From positions 1 to 9,058 of the forward strand of contig VBEQ01000097.1 of assembly GCA_005881235.1 (NCBI GenBank): a stretch of 9,058 nt of DNA, written 5' to 3'. Made by a program: the position numbers and the translations under genes. Under the pieces are notes generated by a model. It made no database searches. It was not told the DNA's origin and saw only the letters and a list, made by a program, of their open reading frames with translations. This stretch comes from Chloroflexota bacterium. GTDB lineage: Bacteria; Chloroflexota; Dormibacteria; CF-121. Within the stretch, counting starts at the first letter, position 1, and the number at the start of each line of letters is the position of its first letter. This document shows positions 1 through 5,699 of this stretch, one piece after another.

Positions 1-2
1 AT

Positions 3-890
3 CTGGACGAGCTGGCGGAAACGTTGAGCAACGTTTCCCCGGGGCTGGCCCTGCTCGGCGCGCTTGCGGCCTTTGGCTTCATCGCGGCGCGGGCCTTCCG
101 TTACCGGCTGCTGCTGGGCAATGGACAGCCGCGCCGGATGCGGACCATCCTGGCGGTGACGCTCAGCAGCTGGGGCGCCAGCCTGATCCTGCCGGGGCCG
201 AGCGGGGATGCGGCCTTCGTGATGCTGGCGCGCACGCGCCTCAAGGCCCCGGTGGCCGTCGGGGCGGGAGCGGCGGTGCTGAGCCGGCTGCTCGACCTGG
301 CGAGCCTGCTGCTGGTTGCGCTGATCACCGCGCCGCTCGCCGGCGTGATCCTGCCGCGCGCCCTGCTCGGCGGCGGCGTCGCCCTGGCGTTGCTGATCGC
401 CGCCGGGTTGACGGCGCTCTTCTGGAGCCGGCCGCGTGGCGCGATCGTCGCCTGGCTGGAGCGACTGTCGCTGCCCGCGTCGCTGCACGAGCGACTCCAT
501 GTCGCCATCGAGGAACTCGGCTCCGGCAGCCGCCCGGCGCTCCTGGTCGCGGCCACCGTGGCGGCGCGGGTCGCCACCGGCCTGCAGTACTTCGCCCTCT
601 TTGCCGCCATCGACCAGGCCCTCTCCTTGCAGCAGGTCTGGTTCGCGCTCAGCATTCGCACCCTCCTGCTGGCGGTGCCGATCCAGGGTCTCGGCGGCTT
701 TGGCACCACGCAGGTGTGGTGGACGGCGGGCCTGACCTTGCTCGGCTGGTCGGTCGATGATGCGATCGCGGCCAGCCTGGCCGTGCATCTCCTGGATCTG
801 TCCGTCTCGTTGCCGCAGGCGGCGCTCGGTTGGCTGGGCTTGACCCTGTCCGCAGAGCAGGCGCGTCCGGTCGAGGCTCAGCGGGGCTGA
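3..890 (+). CDS. YbhN/UPF0104-type multi-spanning membrane protein (5'-truncated)
   Basis: The frame is open from base 3 with no stop, so the gene very probably starts upstream. A TTG at 24 is the first start-like codon inside, but coding similarity seems to run through it. The 295 visible residues contain about seven or eight hydrophobic segments. Two signatures of the YbhN/lysylphosphatidylglycerol-synthase membrane-domain family are visible: PGPSGD at residues 64-69 of the visible part and GGFGTTQ at 231-237, plus a SRLLDL segment near 94-99. Family members are inner-membrane proteins of about 300-340 residues. Some are fused to MprF, and stand-alone copies are often found next to glycosyltransferases or lipid genes and are suspected of moving or presenting lipids. 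The substrate here cannot be read from sequence. No C-terminal aminoacyl-transferase domain is present, so it is not a full MprF. It converges with sqd1, overlapping it by 13 nt. The family call is good; the function is unknown. Confidence 0.8.
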   Translation: MDELAETLSNVSPGLALLGALAAFGFIAARAFRYRLLLGNGQPRRMRTILAVTLSSWGASLILPGPSGDAAFVMLARTRLKAPVAVGAGAAVLSRLLDLASLLLVALITAPLAGVILPRALLGGGVALALLIAAGLTALFWSRPRGAIVAWLERLSLPASLHERLHVAIEELGSGSRPALLVAATVAARVATGLQYFALFAAIDQALSLQQVWFALSIRTLLLAVPIQGLGGFGTTQVWWTAGLTLLGWSVDDAIAASLAVHLLDLSVSLPQAALGWLGLTLSAEQARPVEAQRG

Positions 891-2170
891 GCCGCTCGCG
901 TCGGATCCGCCGGGCGTAGCGGTCGACGTGGGCGCGAAATCGGACTGACCAGGACCACCGGTCGAGGCTCGCTTTCGGCCGGGGCCGTGCGCCACGCCGC
1001 CGTGCCGCCGCGTCGCCAGTCCACATTCGGCTGCTCGAGCTCCACGGGGTCGACCCGCGTCGCGTGCCGCTCGACCGTCTCGATCACGGATTCGATCAGA
1101 GTATCGCCGAGGTAGTGCGGCTGCAGCCCCAGGTCGAGCAGCTTCTGGTGCTTGGCGTTGTAGTAGTGCTCCTCGCGCTCCACCCGTGGGTTGGGCAAAT
1201 GCCGCAGGGTGGTCTTCAGGCCGTGGGCCGCGCGGGCGTCGATGACCTTTTCGGCCAGCGCCTTCACGGAGAACTGCTCGGTGAACTGATTGAAGACGCG
1301 ATACTCGCCCTTGGCGGCCGGATGTTCGAGGGCGAGCCGCACGCAGGCGACCGTATCGCGGATATCGAGGAAGCCGCGTGTCTGCCCGCCCTTGCCGTAG
1401 ACGGTCAGTGGCCGCCCGAGCGCGGCCTGGATGCAAAAGCGGTTGAGCACCGTCCCCCAGATCGCGTCGTAGTCGAAGCGGGTGGCCAGCCCGGGATGCA
1501 TCGCCACCTCGGCCGTGTGGTTTCCATAGACCACCCCCTGGTGCAGGTCGGTGGCCCGCAGCCCCCAGATCCGGCAGGCGAACTGAATGTTGTGGCTGTC
1601 ATGCAGCTTGGACAGGTGATAGAAGCTTCCCGGCTGCATGGGGAAGGGCAAACGATCCTGGCGGCCGTTGTGAGTGATGGTGAGGAAGCCTTCCTCGATG
1701 TCGATGTTGGGCGTGCCGTACTCGCCCATGGTGCCCAGCTTGATCAGGTGCGCCTGCGGTGCGTAATCACGCAGCGCAAAGAGAAGGTTGAGCGTGCCGA
1801 CGACATTGTTGACCTGGGTCATGGTGGCGTGGGGGAGGTCGATCATGGAGAAGGGTGCGCTGCGTTGCTCCGCGAAATGGATCAAGGCATCAGGCTGGAT
1901 CTCCTGCACCAACTGGGTGACGGCGCGAGCATCGCACAGGTCCATCGGTCGCCACCGGATGGTCCGGCCGGTCAGGCGCTTCCAGAGGGCGACCCGCTGG
2001 GGCATGCTCTTGATCGGGATCAGGCTCTGGGTGCCGCATTCGCGATCCCAGCGGCGGCGGACGAGGCTATCGATTCCGACGACGTCGTGTCCGGCCTGCG
2101 AGAGGTGAAGTGCGGTCGCCCAGCCGAGGTAGCCGTCCACCCCGAGCACGACGACCGTCTTCTTAGCCAA
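878..2170 (-). CDS. sqd1: UDP-sulfoquinovose synthase (SQD1 type)
   Basis: This enzyme converts UDP-glucose plus sulfite to UDP-sulfoquinovose, the head-group donor for the sulfolipid SQDG, using tightly bound NAD. It belongs to the extended short-chain dehydrogenase/epimerase family. The NAD loop GVDGYLG is at residues 10-16. The SQD1-specific stretches are clear: EQRSAPFSMID (101-111), KLGTMGEYGTPNIDIEEG (144-161) and YGKGGQTRGFLDIRDTV (258-274). The catalytic triad is Thr147, Tyr184 and Lys188 (YHLSK). The start is TTG at 2170: a TGA lies two codons upstream in frame, and any later start would cut the first Rossmann strand. A GGGGAG motif lies 12 nt before it. Homology to known SQD1 seems to end near residue 389, and the last ~40 residues are an Arg/Pro-rich tail. 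The partner glycosyltransferase (SqdX/SqdD type) is not in the window. The product could serve a sulfolipid or a surface glycan. The identification itself is very secure. Confidence 0.95.
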   Translation of the reverse strand: MAKKTVVVLGVDGYLGWATALHLSQAGHDVVGIDSLVRRRWDRECGTQSLIPIKSMPQRVALWKRLTGRTIRWRPMDLCDARAVTQLVQEIQPDALIHFAEQRSAPFSMIDLPHATMTQVNNVVGTLNLLFALRDYAPQAHLIKLGTMGEYGTPNIDIEEGFLTITHNGRQDRLPFPMQPGSFYHLSKLHDSHNIQFACRIWGLRATDLHQGVVYGNHTAEVAMHPGLATRFDYDAIWGTVLNRFCIQAALGRPLTVYGKGGQTRGFLDIRDTVACVRLALEHPAAKGEYRVFNQFTEQFSVKALAEKVIDARAAHGLKTTLRHLPNPRVEREEHYYNAKHQKLLDLGLQPHYLGDTLIESVIETVERHATRVDPVELEQPNVDWRRGGTAAWRTAPAESEPRPVVLVSPISRPRRPLRPADPTRAAQPR

Positions 2171-2261
2171 ACTTCAGGTTCTCTCCCCGCCGCATGAACT
2201 CGTCCAGGCGCTGTTTAGACGCGGATGCTAACTCGCCTGGATTAGAGCGCCGTGAGAACGG
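2163..2261 (-). other. In-frame open extension beyond the lytic transglycosylase stop
   Basis: After the TAG of the transglycosylase (2264-2262) the same frame stays open for 32 codons, then ends at TAA (2165-2163). That TAA overlaps the TTG start of sqd1 by 8 nt (TTGGCTAA). The encoded peptide looks protein-like: it is hydrophilic and probably helical, and includes KQRLDEFMRRGENLKFG. It has no good start codon of its own; the only ATG gives 10 residues. This could be the old C-terminal tail of the transglycosylase cut off by a nonsense change, a remnant of a lost gene upstream of sqd1, or chance. The rest of the 91-nt spacer holds only a 5-bp stem at 2249-2262. Confidence 0.35.
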
Positions 2262-2936
2262 CTACGGATTCATCCGCCCCGCCAGGTCGAGGATCCCCTG
2301 GACGTATTGCTGCGTCTCAGGAAGCATACCGTTCGCGCGCAAGCTCGTTGGGCCCTGGTAATAGGCAGCCAGAGCCATCGCCGGATCGTGGAAGGCGTCG
2401 ACGTCCTCTTTGAGAACGGCCGTGCCGACGTCGGCGTTGTCGTACGCGTCCGTGACGTCGACTGCCCGGCCGAGCAGCGCCGGCCCCGCCTCCTGCGCCG
2501 TCGCGGGTTCGACCTGCATCAGCCCGACCGCGCCGGTTTGGGAGATTCGCGATTGGTCCCAGCCGCTCTCCCAGTAGGAGACGGCCAGGACGAGCTTGGG
2601 ATCGAGCTGGTGGCGGAGCGCGGCCTCGCGCAGGATCCGCTGGGCGTTGAAGTGAGGGCCACGGCTGCGGACGCTCGGCTCTGCCTCCTCGGGGGCCTTC
2701 GAATCCGCGGCGGCCCCCACCCCGCCCTCCCCCGCGAGCGGGGGAGGGACAACGCCCGCCCGGGACTCCGGGGGCTTCGGGACGATCGCGCCAACCAGGT
2801 GGCCCAGGTCATGCTGAAGCTCATCCGTTGGAATGACCGCGCGTGCCGGGCTGGTCAACACCCCTTTCACTGTGAGCGCTGTCGCGGCCGCCGTCAGTAG
2901 CGCCCCGTTCAGAATTCGCCGGTGTTTCTTGGGCAT
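2262..2936 (-). CDS. Exported lytic transglycosylase (SLT domain, goose-lysozyme-like fold)
   Basis: The protein probably cleaves the MurNAc-GlcNAc bond of peptidoglycan outside the cytoplasmic membrane. I chose the ATG at 2936 because it gives a basic n-region (MPKKHRR), a hydrophobic stretch and a plausible ARA cleavage site, that is, a signal peptide or anchor. The protein is then 224 residues. The ATG at 3044 would add 36 non-signal-like residues. Numbering from 2936, residues 55-93 form a low-complexity linker, and the SLT domain covers about 97-220. The catalytic Glu is E123 in SYWESGWD, followed by GAVGLMQVEP (135-144) and ALAAYYQGP (188-196), which matches the family's ALAAYNAGP signature. 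The linker contains PPPLAGEGGVGA, the translation of a dispersed palindrome. It lies 91 nt upstream of sqd1 on the same strand, and the two may be co-transcribed. Whether it is a house-cleaning enzyme or a dedicated one is unknown. Confidence 0.85.
   Translation of the reverse strand: MPKKHRRILNGALLTAAATALTVKGVLTSPARAVIPTDELQHDLGHLVGAIVPKPPESRAGVVPPPLAGEGGVGAAADSKAPEEAEPSVRSRGPHFNAQRILREAALRHQLDPKLVLAVSYWESGWDQSRISQTGAVGLMQVEPATAQEAGPALLGRAVDVTDAYDNADVGTAVLKEDVDAFHDPAMALAAYYQGPTSLRANGMLPETQQYVQGILDLAGRMNP
2711..2749. repeat. Dispersed palindromic repeat inside the transglycosylase linker
   Basis: Positions 2725-2735 (CCCTCCCCCGC) and 2738-2748 (GCGGGGGAGGG) form a perfect 11-bp inverted repeat around a 2-nt centre. 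They are flanked on the left by a C-rich run (CCCCCACCCCG, 2714-2724). This is the form of the palindrome scattered through many high-GC genomes that reads as PPLAGEG when translated. Here it is in frame with the transglycosylase and encodes VVPPPLAGEGGVGA. The sequence and symmetry are directly visible; membership of the wider repeat class is from general knowledge. Confidence 0.75.
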
Positions 2937-3017
2937 TCGGCCATGAAACCGAATCGAGGCGCCCGCTGGCAAGCTGAAGCGCGGCGGGAAAGGCGAGATT
3001 CCGTCCTGGACGCAACC

Positions 3018-3023
3018 TATAAT
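3018..3023 (+). promoter_or_regulatory. Perfect -10 box (TATAAT) before the Gmad2 lipoprotein
   Basis: TATAAT ends 19 nt before the ATG at 3043. Transcription would start near 3030 and leave a leader of about a dozen nt with no Shine-Dalgarno site. No convincing -35 hexamer lies 16-18 nt upstream. In DNA this GC-rich a perfect hexamer in this position is unlikely to be chance, and it has a twin before glmU. Confidence 0.55.
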
Positions 3024-3042
3024 GGCGCCTGGCTCGGTGCGC

Positions 3043-3552
3043 ATGAAGGGGTTTGGGGCAGGACTTTACGTCGCGTTAGTGGTAGTGCTGGCCGGATGCG
3101 GCGGTGACAACACGACCACGTTCGTGCTGGAGAGCGGCTCGCCCAGCGCCTCGGCCAAGGCGGGCGCCTCCCCCTCGACGACGGCCAGCGGCACACCCGC
3201 CAGCTCCACTCTGCCCGTCACGGCCGCGACCCCGATCCCCGACGGACGCAAGATCATCATCGACAGCCCGGATTCCAACACGTCGATCAGCTCACCGCTG
3301 CAGGTGTCGGGCACCGCGAGCGTCGACAAGGGGACGGTCGTCGCCGTCGTGCTGGATGCGAGCGGGACCGAGCTGGGGCGGGCGACCACCACGGCTTCCG
3401 CCGTCAAGCCCGACTTCGGCCACTTCGACGTGAGCGTCACCTTCGCGGGGGCGACCTCCGGGGCGAAGGGGCGGATCAAGGTCTTCGGCGTCAGCCCGCG
3501 TGATGGCACGACGCCCACCAATTTTTACTACATCGATGTGAGGTTCGCCTAG
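3043..3552 (+). CDS. Lipoprotein with Gmad2 (immunoglobulin-like) domain
   Basis: The start at 3043 gives a short lipoprotein signal peptide: MKGFG, a hydrophobic core and the lipobox LAGC with Cys19. The ATG at 3022 overlaps the probable -10 box and adds seven residues, and a GTG at 3037 is also possible. Residues 25-65 form a Ser/Thr/Ala/Pro-rich linker. From about residue 68 to the end (169) the pattern fits the Gmad2 domain: IIIDSPDSNTSISSPLQVSG at the front, then GTVVAVVLDASG, FDVSVTF and FGVSPRDGT. Gmad2 is a beta-sandwich domain first noted in spore-germination proteins but common in non-spore-forming bacteria, usually at the cell surface. No enzyme motif is visible. The mature protein should be lipid-anchored on the outer face of the membrane. 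It leads a + strand run with the GT2 gene 40 nt downstream. The exact role is unknown. Confidence 0.8.
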   Translation: MKGFGAGLYVALVVVLAGCGGDNTTTFVLESGSPSASAKAGASPSTTASGTPASSTLPVTAATPIPDGRKIIIDSPDSNTSISSPLQVSGTASVDKGTVVAVVLDASGTELGRATTTASAVKPDFGHFDVSVTFAGATSGAKGRIKVFGVSPRDGTTPTNFYYIDVRFA

Positions 3553-3592
3553 CCCGGCAGGCCGGAAAGCCTCTCCCGCCTCGTTACACGCA

Positions 3593-4534
3593 GTGATGGG
3601 CGACGGCGGCGTTTCGATCTCGGTCGTCATCCCCACGCTCAACGCCGGCCGCGCCTTCGGGACGGTCTTGCACCGGATCATGGGCCAGGGACGGACGCCG
3701 CTCGAGATCGTCTGCGCCGACTCGGGCTCGACGGACGGCACCCGGCACATCGTGAGCCAGTTTGCCCTCGCCCGCTTCGTCGAGATCGCGGAGCCGGCCG
3801 GACCACGCAGCTGGAATCGCGCGATTAAAGAGGTGCGGGGCGACGTCGTGGTCTTTCTCTCCCAGGATGTGCTTCCGGCCAACGGCGACTGGCTGAGCCA
3901 CCTGGCGGCGCCCTTCGACGATCCGTCGGTGGGCGGCGCGTACGGCCGGCAGGAAGTGGCCTTGGGTGGCGATCCGCTCTCCGGCTTCCGGCTGGCTCAG
4001 CGCTACTGCCGCGAGCCGCATCGGCGGCGGATCCGCGTCGGCGACGTCATCAGCTACAAGTCGCTGCCATTTTTCATCGATAATGCGGCAGTGCGTCGCG
4101 CGGTCTGGCGGGGGATCCATTTCAACGAGCACCTGCCGGTTGGGGCGGACCGTGTTTGGGCGCGGCAGGTGGTGCTGGCCAGCTACACGATCGCCTACGC
4201 TCCGGATGCCGTGATCACGACGGCGGTGGCCGGCGGTCTGAAGGCAGCCTACCGGCTGGCGCTGTTGACCGGCTACACGGACCAGCACTACGGCGACGAG
4301 GGCGGTACGCTCTGGCCGGATTCTCGGCACTTCGTTAAACGGGCGACCTGGTACCTGCTGCGCGGTCTGGCCTGGGGCCGGATCCCGTACCTGGCGATGG
4401 AAGACGTCGTACAGCGGTACGGCTACAAGCTCGGCCGGCGTCTCGACCGGATGAGTCCCCAGTTTCGCGGGCGCTTCGCGCCGGAGACCGCCGCCGACGC
4501 GCGGCATCCGGACCTCGACGACCTCGCCGCCTGA
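3593..4534 (+). CDS. GT2-family glycosyltransferase, rhamnosyltransferase-like
   Basis: This is a 313-residue GT-A-fold glycosyltransferase, likely cytoplasmic or membrane-associated, transferring a sugar from a nucleotide donor to a surface glycan or lipid carrier. The nucleotide-binding strand SVVIPTLN is at 10-17, DSGSTDGT at 43-50, and the metal-site segment LSQDVLP at 89-95, followed by GAYGRQ at 115-120. This order is typical of the WbbL/RfbN-like rhamnosyltransferase branch. The acceptor-side segment PFFIDNAAVRRAVW (159-172) also aligns with that branch. Two usual motifs are altered: the ED of the catalytic-base region reads AD (185-186), and the later HSH is replaced by TTAV (209-212). 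GTG at 3593 is directly followed by ATG at 3596, and either could initiate; there is no good Shine-Dalgarno site. The downstream lipoprotein starts 1 nt after the TGA, so translation is probably coupled. The donor and acceptor cannot be told. Confidence 0.85.
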   Translation: MMGDGGVSISVVIPTLNAGRAFGTVLHRIMGQGRTPLEIVCADSGSTDGTRHIVSQFALARFVEIAEPAGPRSWNRAIKEVRGDVVVFLSQDVLPANGDWLSHLAAPFDDPSVGGAYGRQEVALGGDPLSGFRLAQRYCREPHRRRIRVGDVISYKSLPFFIDNAAVRRAVWRGIHFNEHLPVGADRVWARQVVLASYTIAYAPDAVITTAVAGGLKAAYRLALLTGYTDQHYGDEGGTLWPDSRHFVKRATWYLLRGLAWGRIPYLAMEDVVQRYGYKLGRRLDRMSPQFRGRFAPETAADARHPDLDDLAA

Positions 4535-4535
4535 C

Positions 4536-5630
4536 GTGCATCGTCTCCAACGCCTCGCGCTCGGCATCACCCTGAGCGTGGTGGTCGCCGGTTGTGGCAG
4601 CCCAAAGGCAACATCGACGCCAAGCGCGACGGGCACGCCGACGCCAACTCCGACCTCAGCCGCCAGCCCCGCGGCAGTCCACGGTGGCTATGCCGTACTC
4701 ATCGGCGGTGCGAGTGGCGATTCGTACACGCTTCGGACGGTCGATTCCAGCGGAAAGACGGTCGCCACCGTTAATGCGGCCAATCGCAGCCGGATACGGG
4801 CTGGAGGGGCGCCGGCGATCGTGATGCCGCTCGTGAGCGCATCTGCCACGCATCTCTACTACATCAACGGCAACAGCGAGGTCCGATCGCTATCAGTCGA
4901 CGGAAAGACCACGCTCACGACTCATCTGCCGGGTACCGCAACCGTTCAGGCGGGATTCGCTGTGTCTCCCGATGACACCCGAATCGCGGTATCGACGATC
5001 GATTACGCGGCGCATCCCGCGGCGCTTCGCCTATACGTCGAGAACCTGGTCGGTGGAGGGAATCACGTCGAAATCTTCTCGTCATCCAGCTCGTACGTCT
5101 GGCCCGTTGGATGGGAGGGCACGGGGCTGATCCTTGCCAGCGGTCCGGCGGCGGCGCAATACGGAGCCGGCAACCCCTACGACGCCATCAACGGCTATCA
5201 CGTCGTCGATGCGACCACGGCGGATCGCCGCTCGGCGATTTGCGAGCCGCCCAGCCAGGCCATCGGTTTGATCGCGAACACCGGAGCGCTGTGTGCCGCC
5301 GACGCCGGCACGTTCGTACAGTCATGGGACGGCGCTCGGCACGCCCTGCCCGCGGATTGCCGGGCGCTCTCGCCGACCGGCACCATGGCCGCGTGCGGTG
5401 GCGCCGGTCCCGGCGTGTCGACCGGCGCGATCTCGGTCGTAAGTCTCGACGGCAGCCGCACGTCGACCGGGGTGGCCGGATTTGGCCCAATCGGGTGGAT
5501 CGACGACGATCACCTGATCTTCGCCGCTGGTGCAAACGTCTCCTCCGACCTCGAACTGCTCGACCGCAGGTCGGGCGTGGCGACGCCATTGGGTCACGAT
5601 CTTGACCTGGTCGCACGATTCGGCGGCTGA
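4536..5630 (+). CDS. Lipoprotein with probable beta-propeller-like body, function unknown
   Basis: The GTG start lies 1 nt after the stop of the GT2 gene. The N-terminus is a lipoprotein signal (MHRLQRLALGITLSVVVAGC, Cys20) followed by a Thr/Ser/Pro/Ala linker to about residue 48. The remaining ~315 residues are rich in short beta-strand and turn patterns, for example HLYYINGNSEVRSLSVDGK, FAVSPDDTRIAVS and FGPIGWIDDDHLIFA. The SPDDTRIAVS and D-DHLIF style fits WD40/TolB-like propeller blades, although repeat signatures are weak and no single family is certain. Several Cys residues in the C-terminal half could form disulfides. No catalytic motif is visible. The protein should be lipid-anchored outside the membrane. 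Its tight link to the glycosyltransferase suggests a joint envelope role, which is inference. It ends 69 nt before glmU. Confidence 0.75.
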   Translation: MHRLQRLALGITLSVVVAGCGSPKATSTPSATGTPTPTPTSAASPAAVHGGYAVLIGGASGDSYTLRTVDSSGKTVATVNAANRSRIRAGGAPAIVMPLVSASATHLYYINGNSEVRSLSVDGKTTLTTHLPGTATVQAGFAVSPDDTRIAVSTIDYAAHPAALRLYVENLVGGGNHVEIFSSSSSYVWPVGWEGTGLILASGPAAAQYGAGNPYDAINGYHVVDATTADRRSAICEPPSQAIGLIANTGALCAADAGTFVQSWDGARHALPADCRALSPTGTMAACGGAGPGVSTGAISVVSLDGSRTSTGVAGFGPIGWIDDDHLIFAAGANVSSDLELLDRRSGVATPLGHDLDLVARFGG

Positions 5631-5676
5631 CCGGTCTGGGAAGCTAGCTCGGCAAGGGCGCCGACAAATCCCAAGG

Positions 5677-5682
5677 TATAAT
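5677..5682 (+). promoter_or_regulatory. Perfect -10 box (TATAAT) before glmU
   Basis: TATAAT ends 17 nt before the glmU ATG. The predicted start site near 5689 leaves a leader of about 11 nt, which is pyrimidine-rich just before the ATG (CCCTCCC) and lacks a Shine-Dalgarno site. No clear -35 hexamer is present. The geometry matches the box at 3018. It would drive glmU, prs and the CNNM/CBS gene. Confidence 0.6.
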
Positions 5683-5699
5683 CGGCGGCAATCCCTCCC

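Noticed and set aside
1064..2197. A 377-codon open frame on the + strand opposite sqd1
   Set aside because: sqd1 on the other strand is unmistakable along the whole stretch. The antisense frame has no recognisable domain and is the usual by-product of GC-rich codon bias.
2249..2262. Small hairpin GCCGT-GAGA-ACGGC at the transglycosylase stop
   Set aside because: The stem is five base pairs with no T tract on the - strand, too weak to call a terminator or attenuator.
2937..3044. Longer transglycosylase start at the ATG of 3044
   Set aside because: The extra 36 residues do not look like a signal peptide and would push the real signal sequence inside the protein. It cannot be fully excluded, because the 2936 ATG has no good Shine-Dalgarno site.
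3584..4636. A 350-codon open frame on the - strand opposite the GT2 gene
   Set aside because: The GT2 motifs run through the + strand frame. The antisense product is Arg/Pro/Ala-rich without any motif and crosses into the next gene.
5111..5616. Overlapping Arg-rich frames on both strands within the second lipoprotein gene
   Set aside because: Their composition (Arg, Pro, Ser) is that of frame shadows in GC-rich DNA. The + frame from 4536 has a proper lipoprotein signal and a steady coding pattern.
5649..5664. Hairpin TCGGC / GCCGA between the second lipoprotein and glmU, considered as a terminator
   Set aside because: It has only five base pairs with a 6-nt loop and no following T run. A gene break there is likely but this is not a supported terminator.
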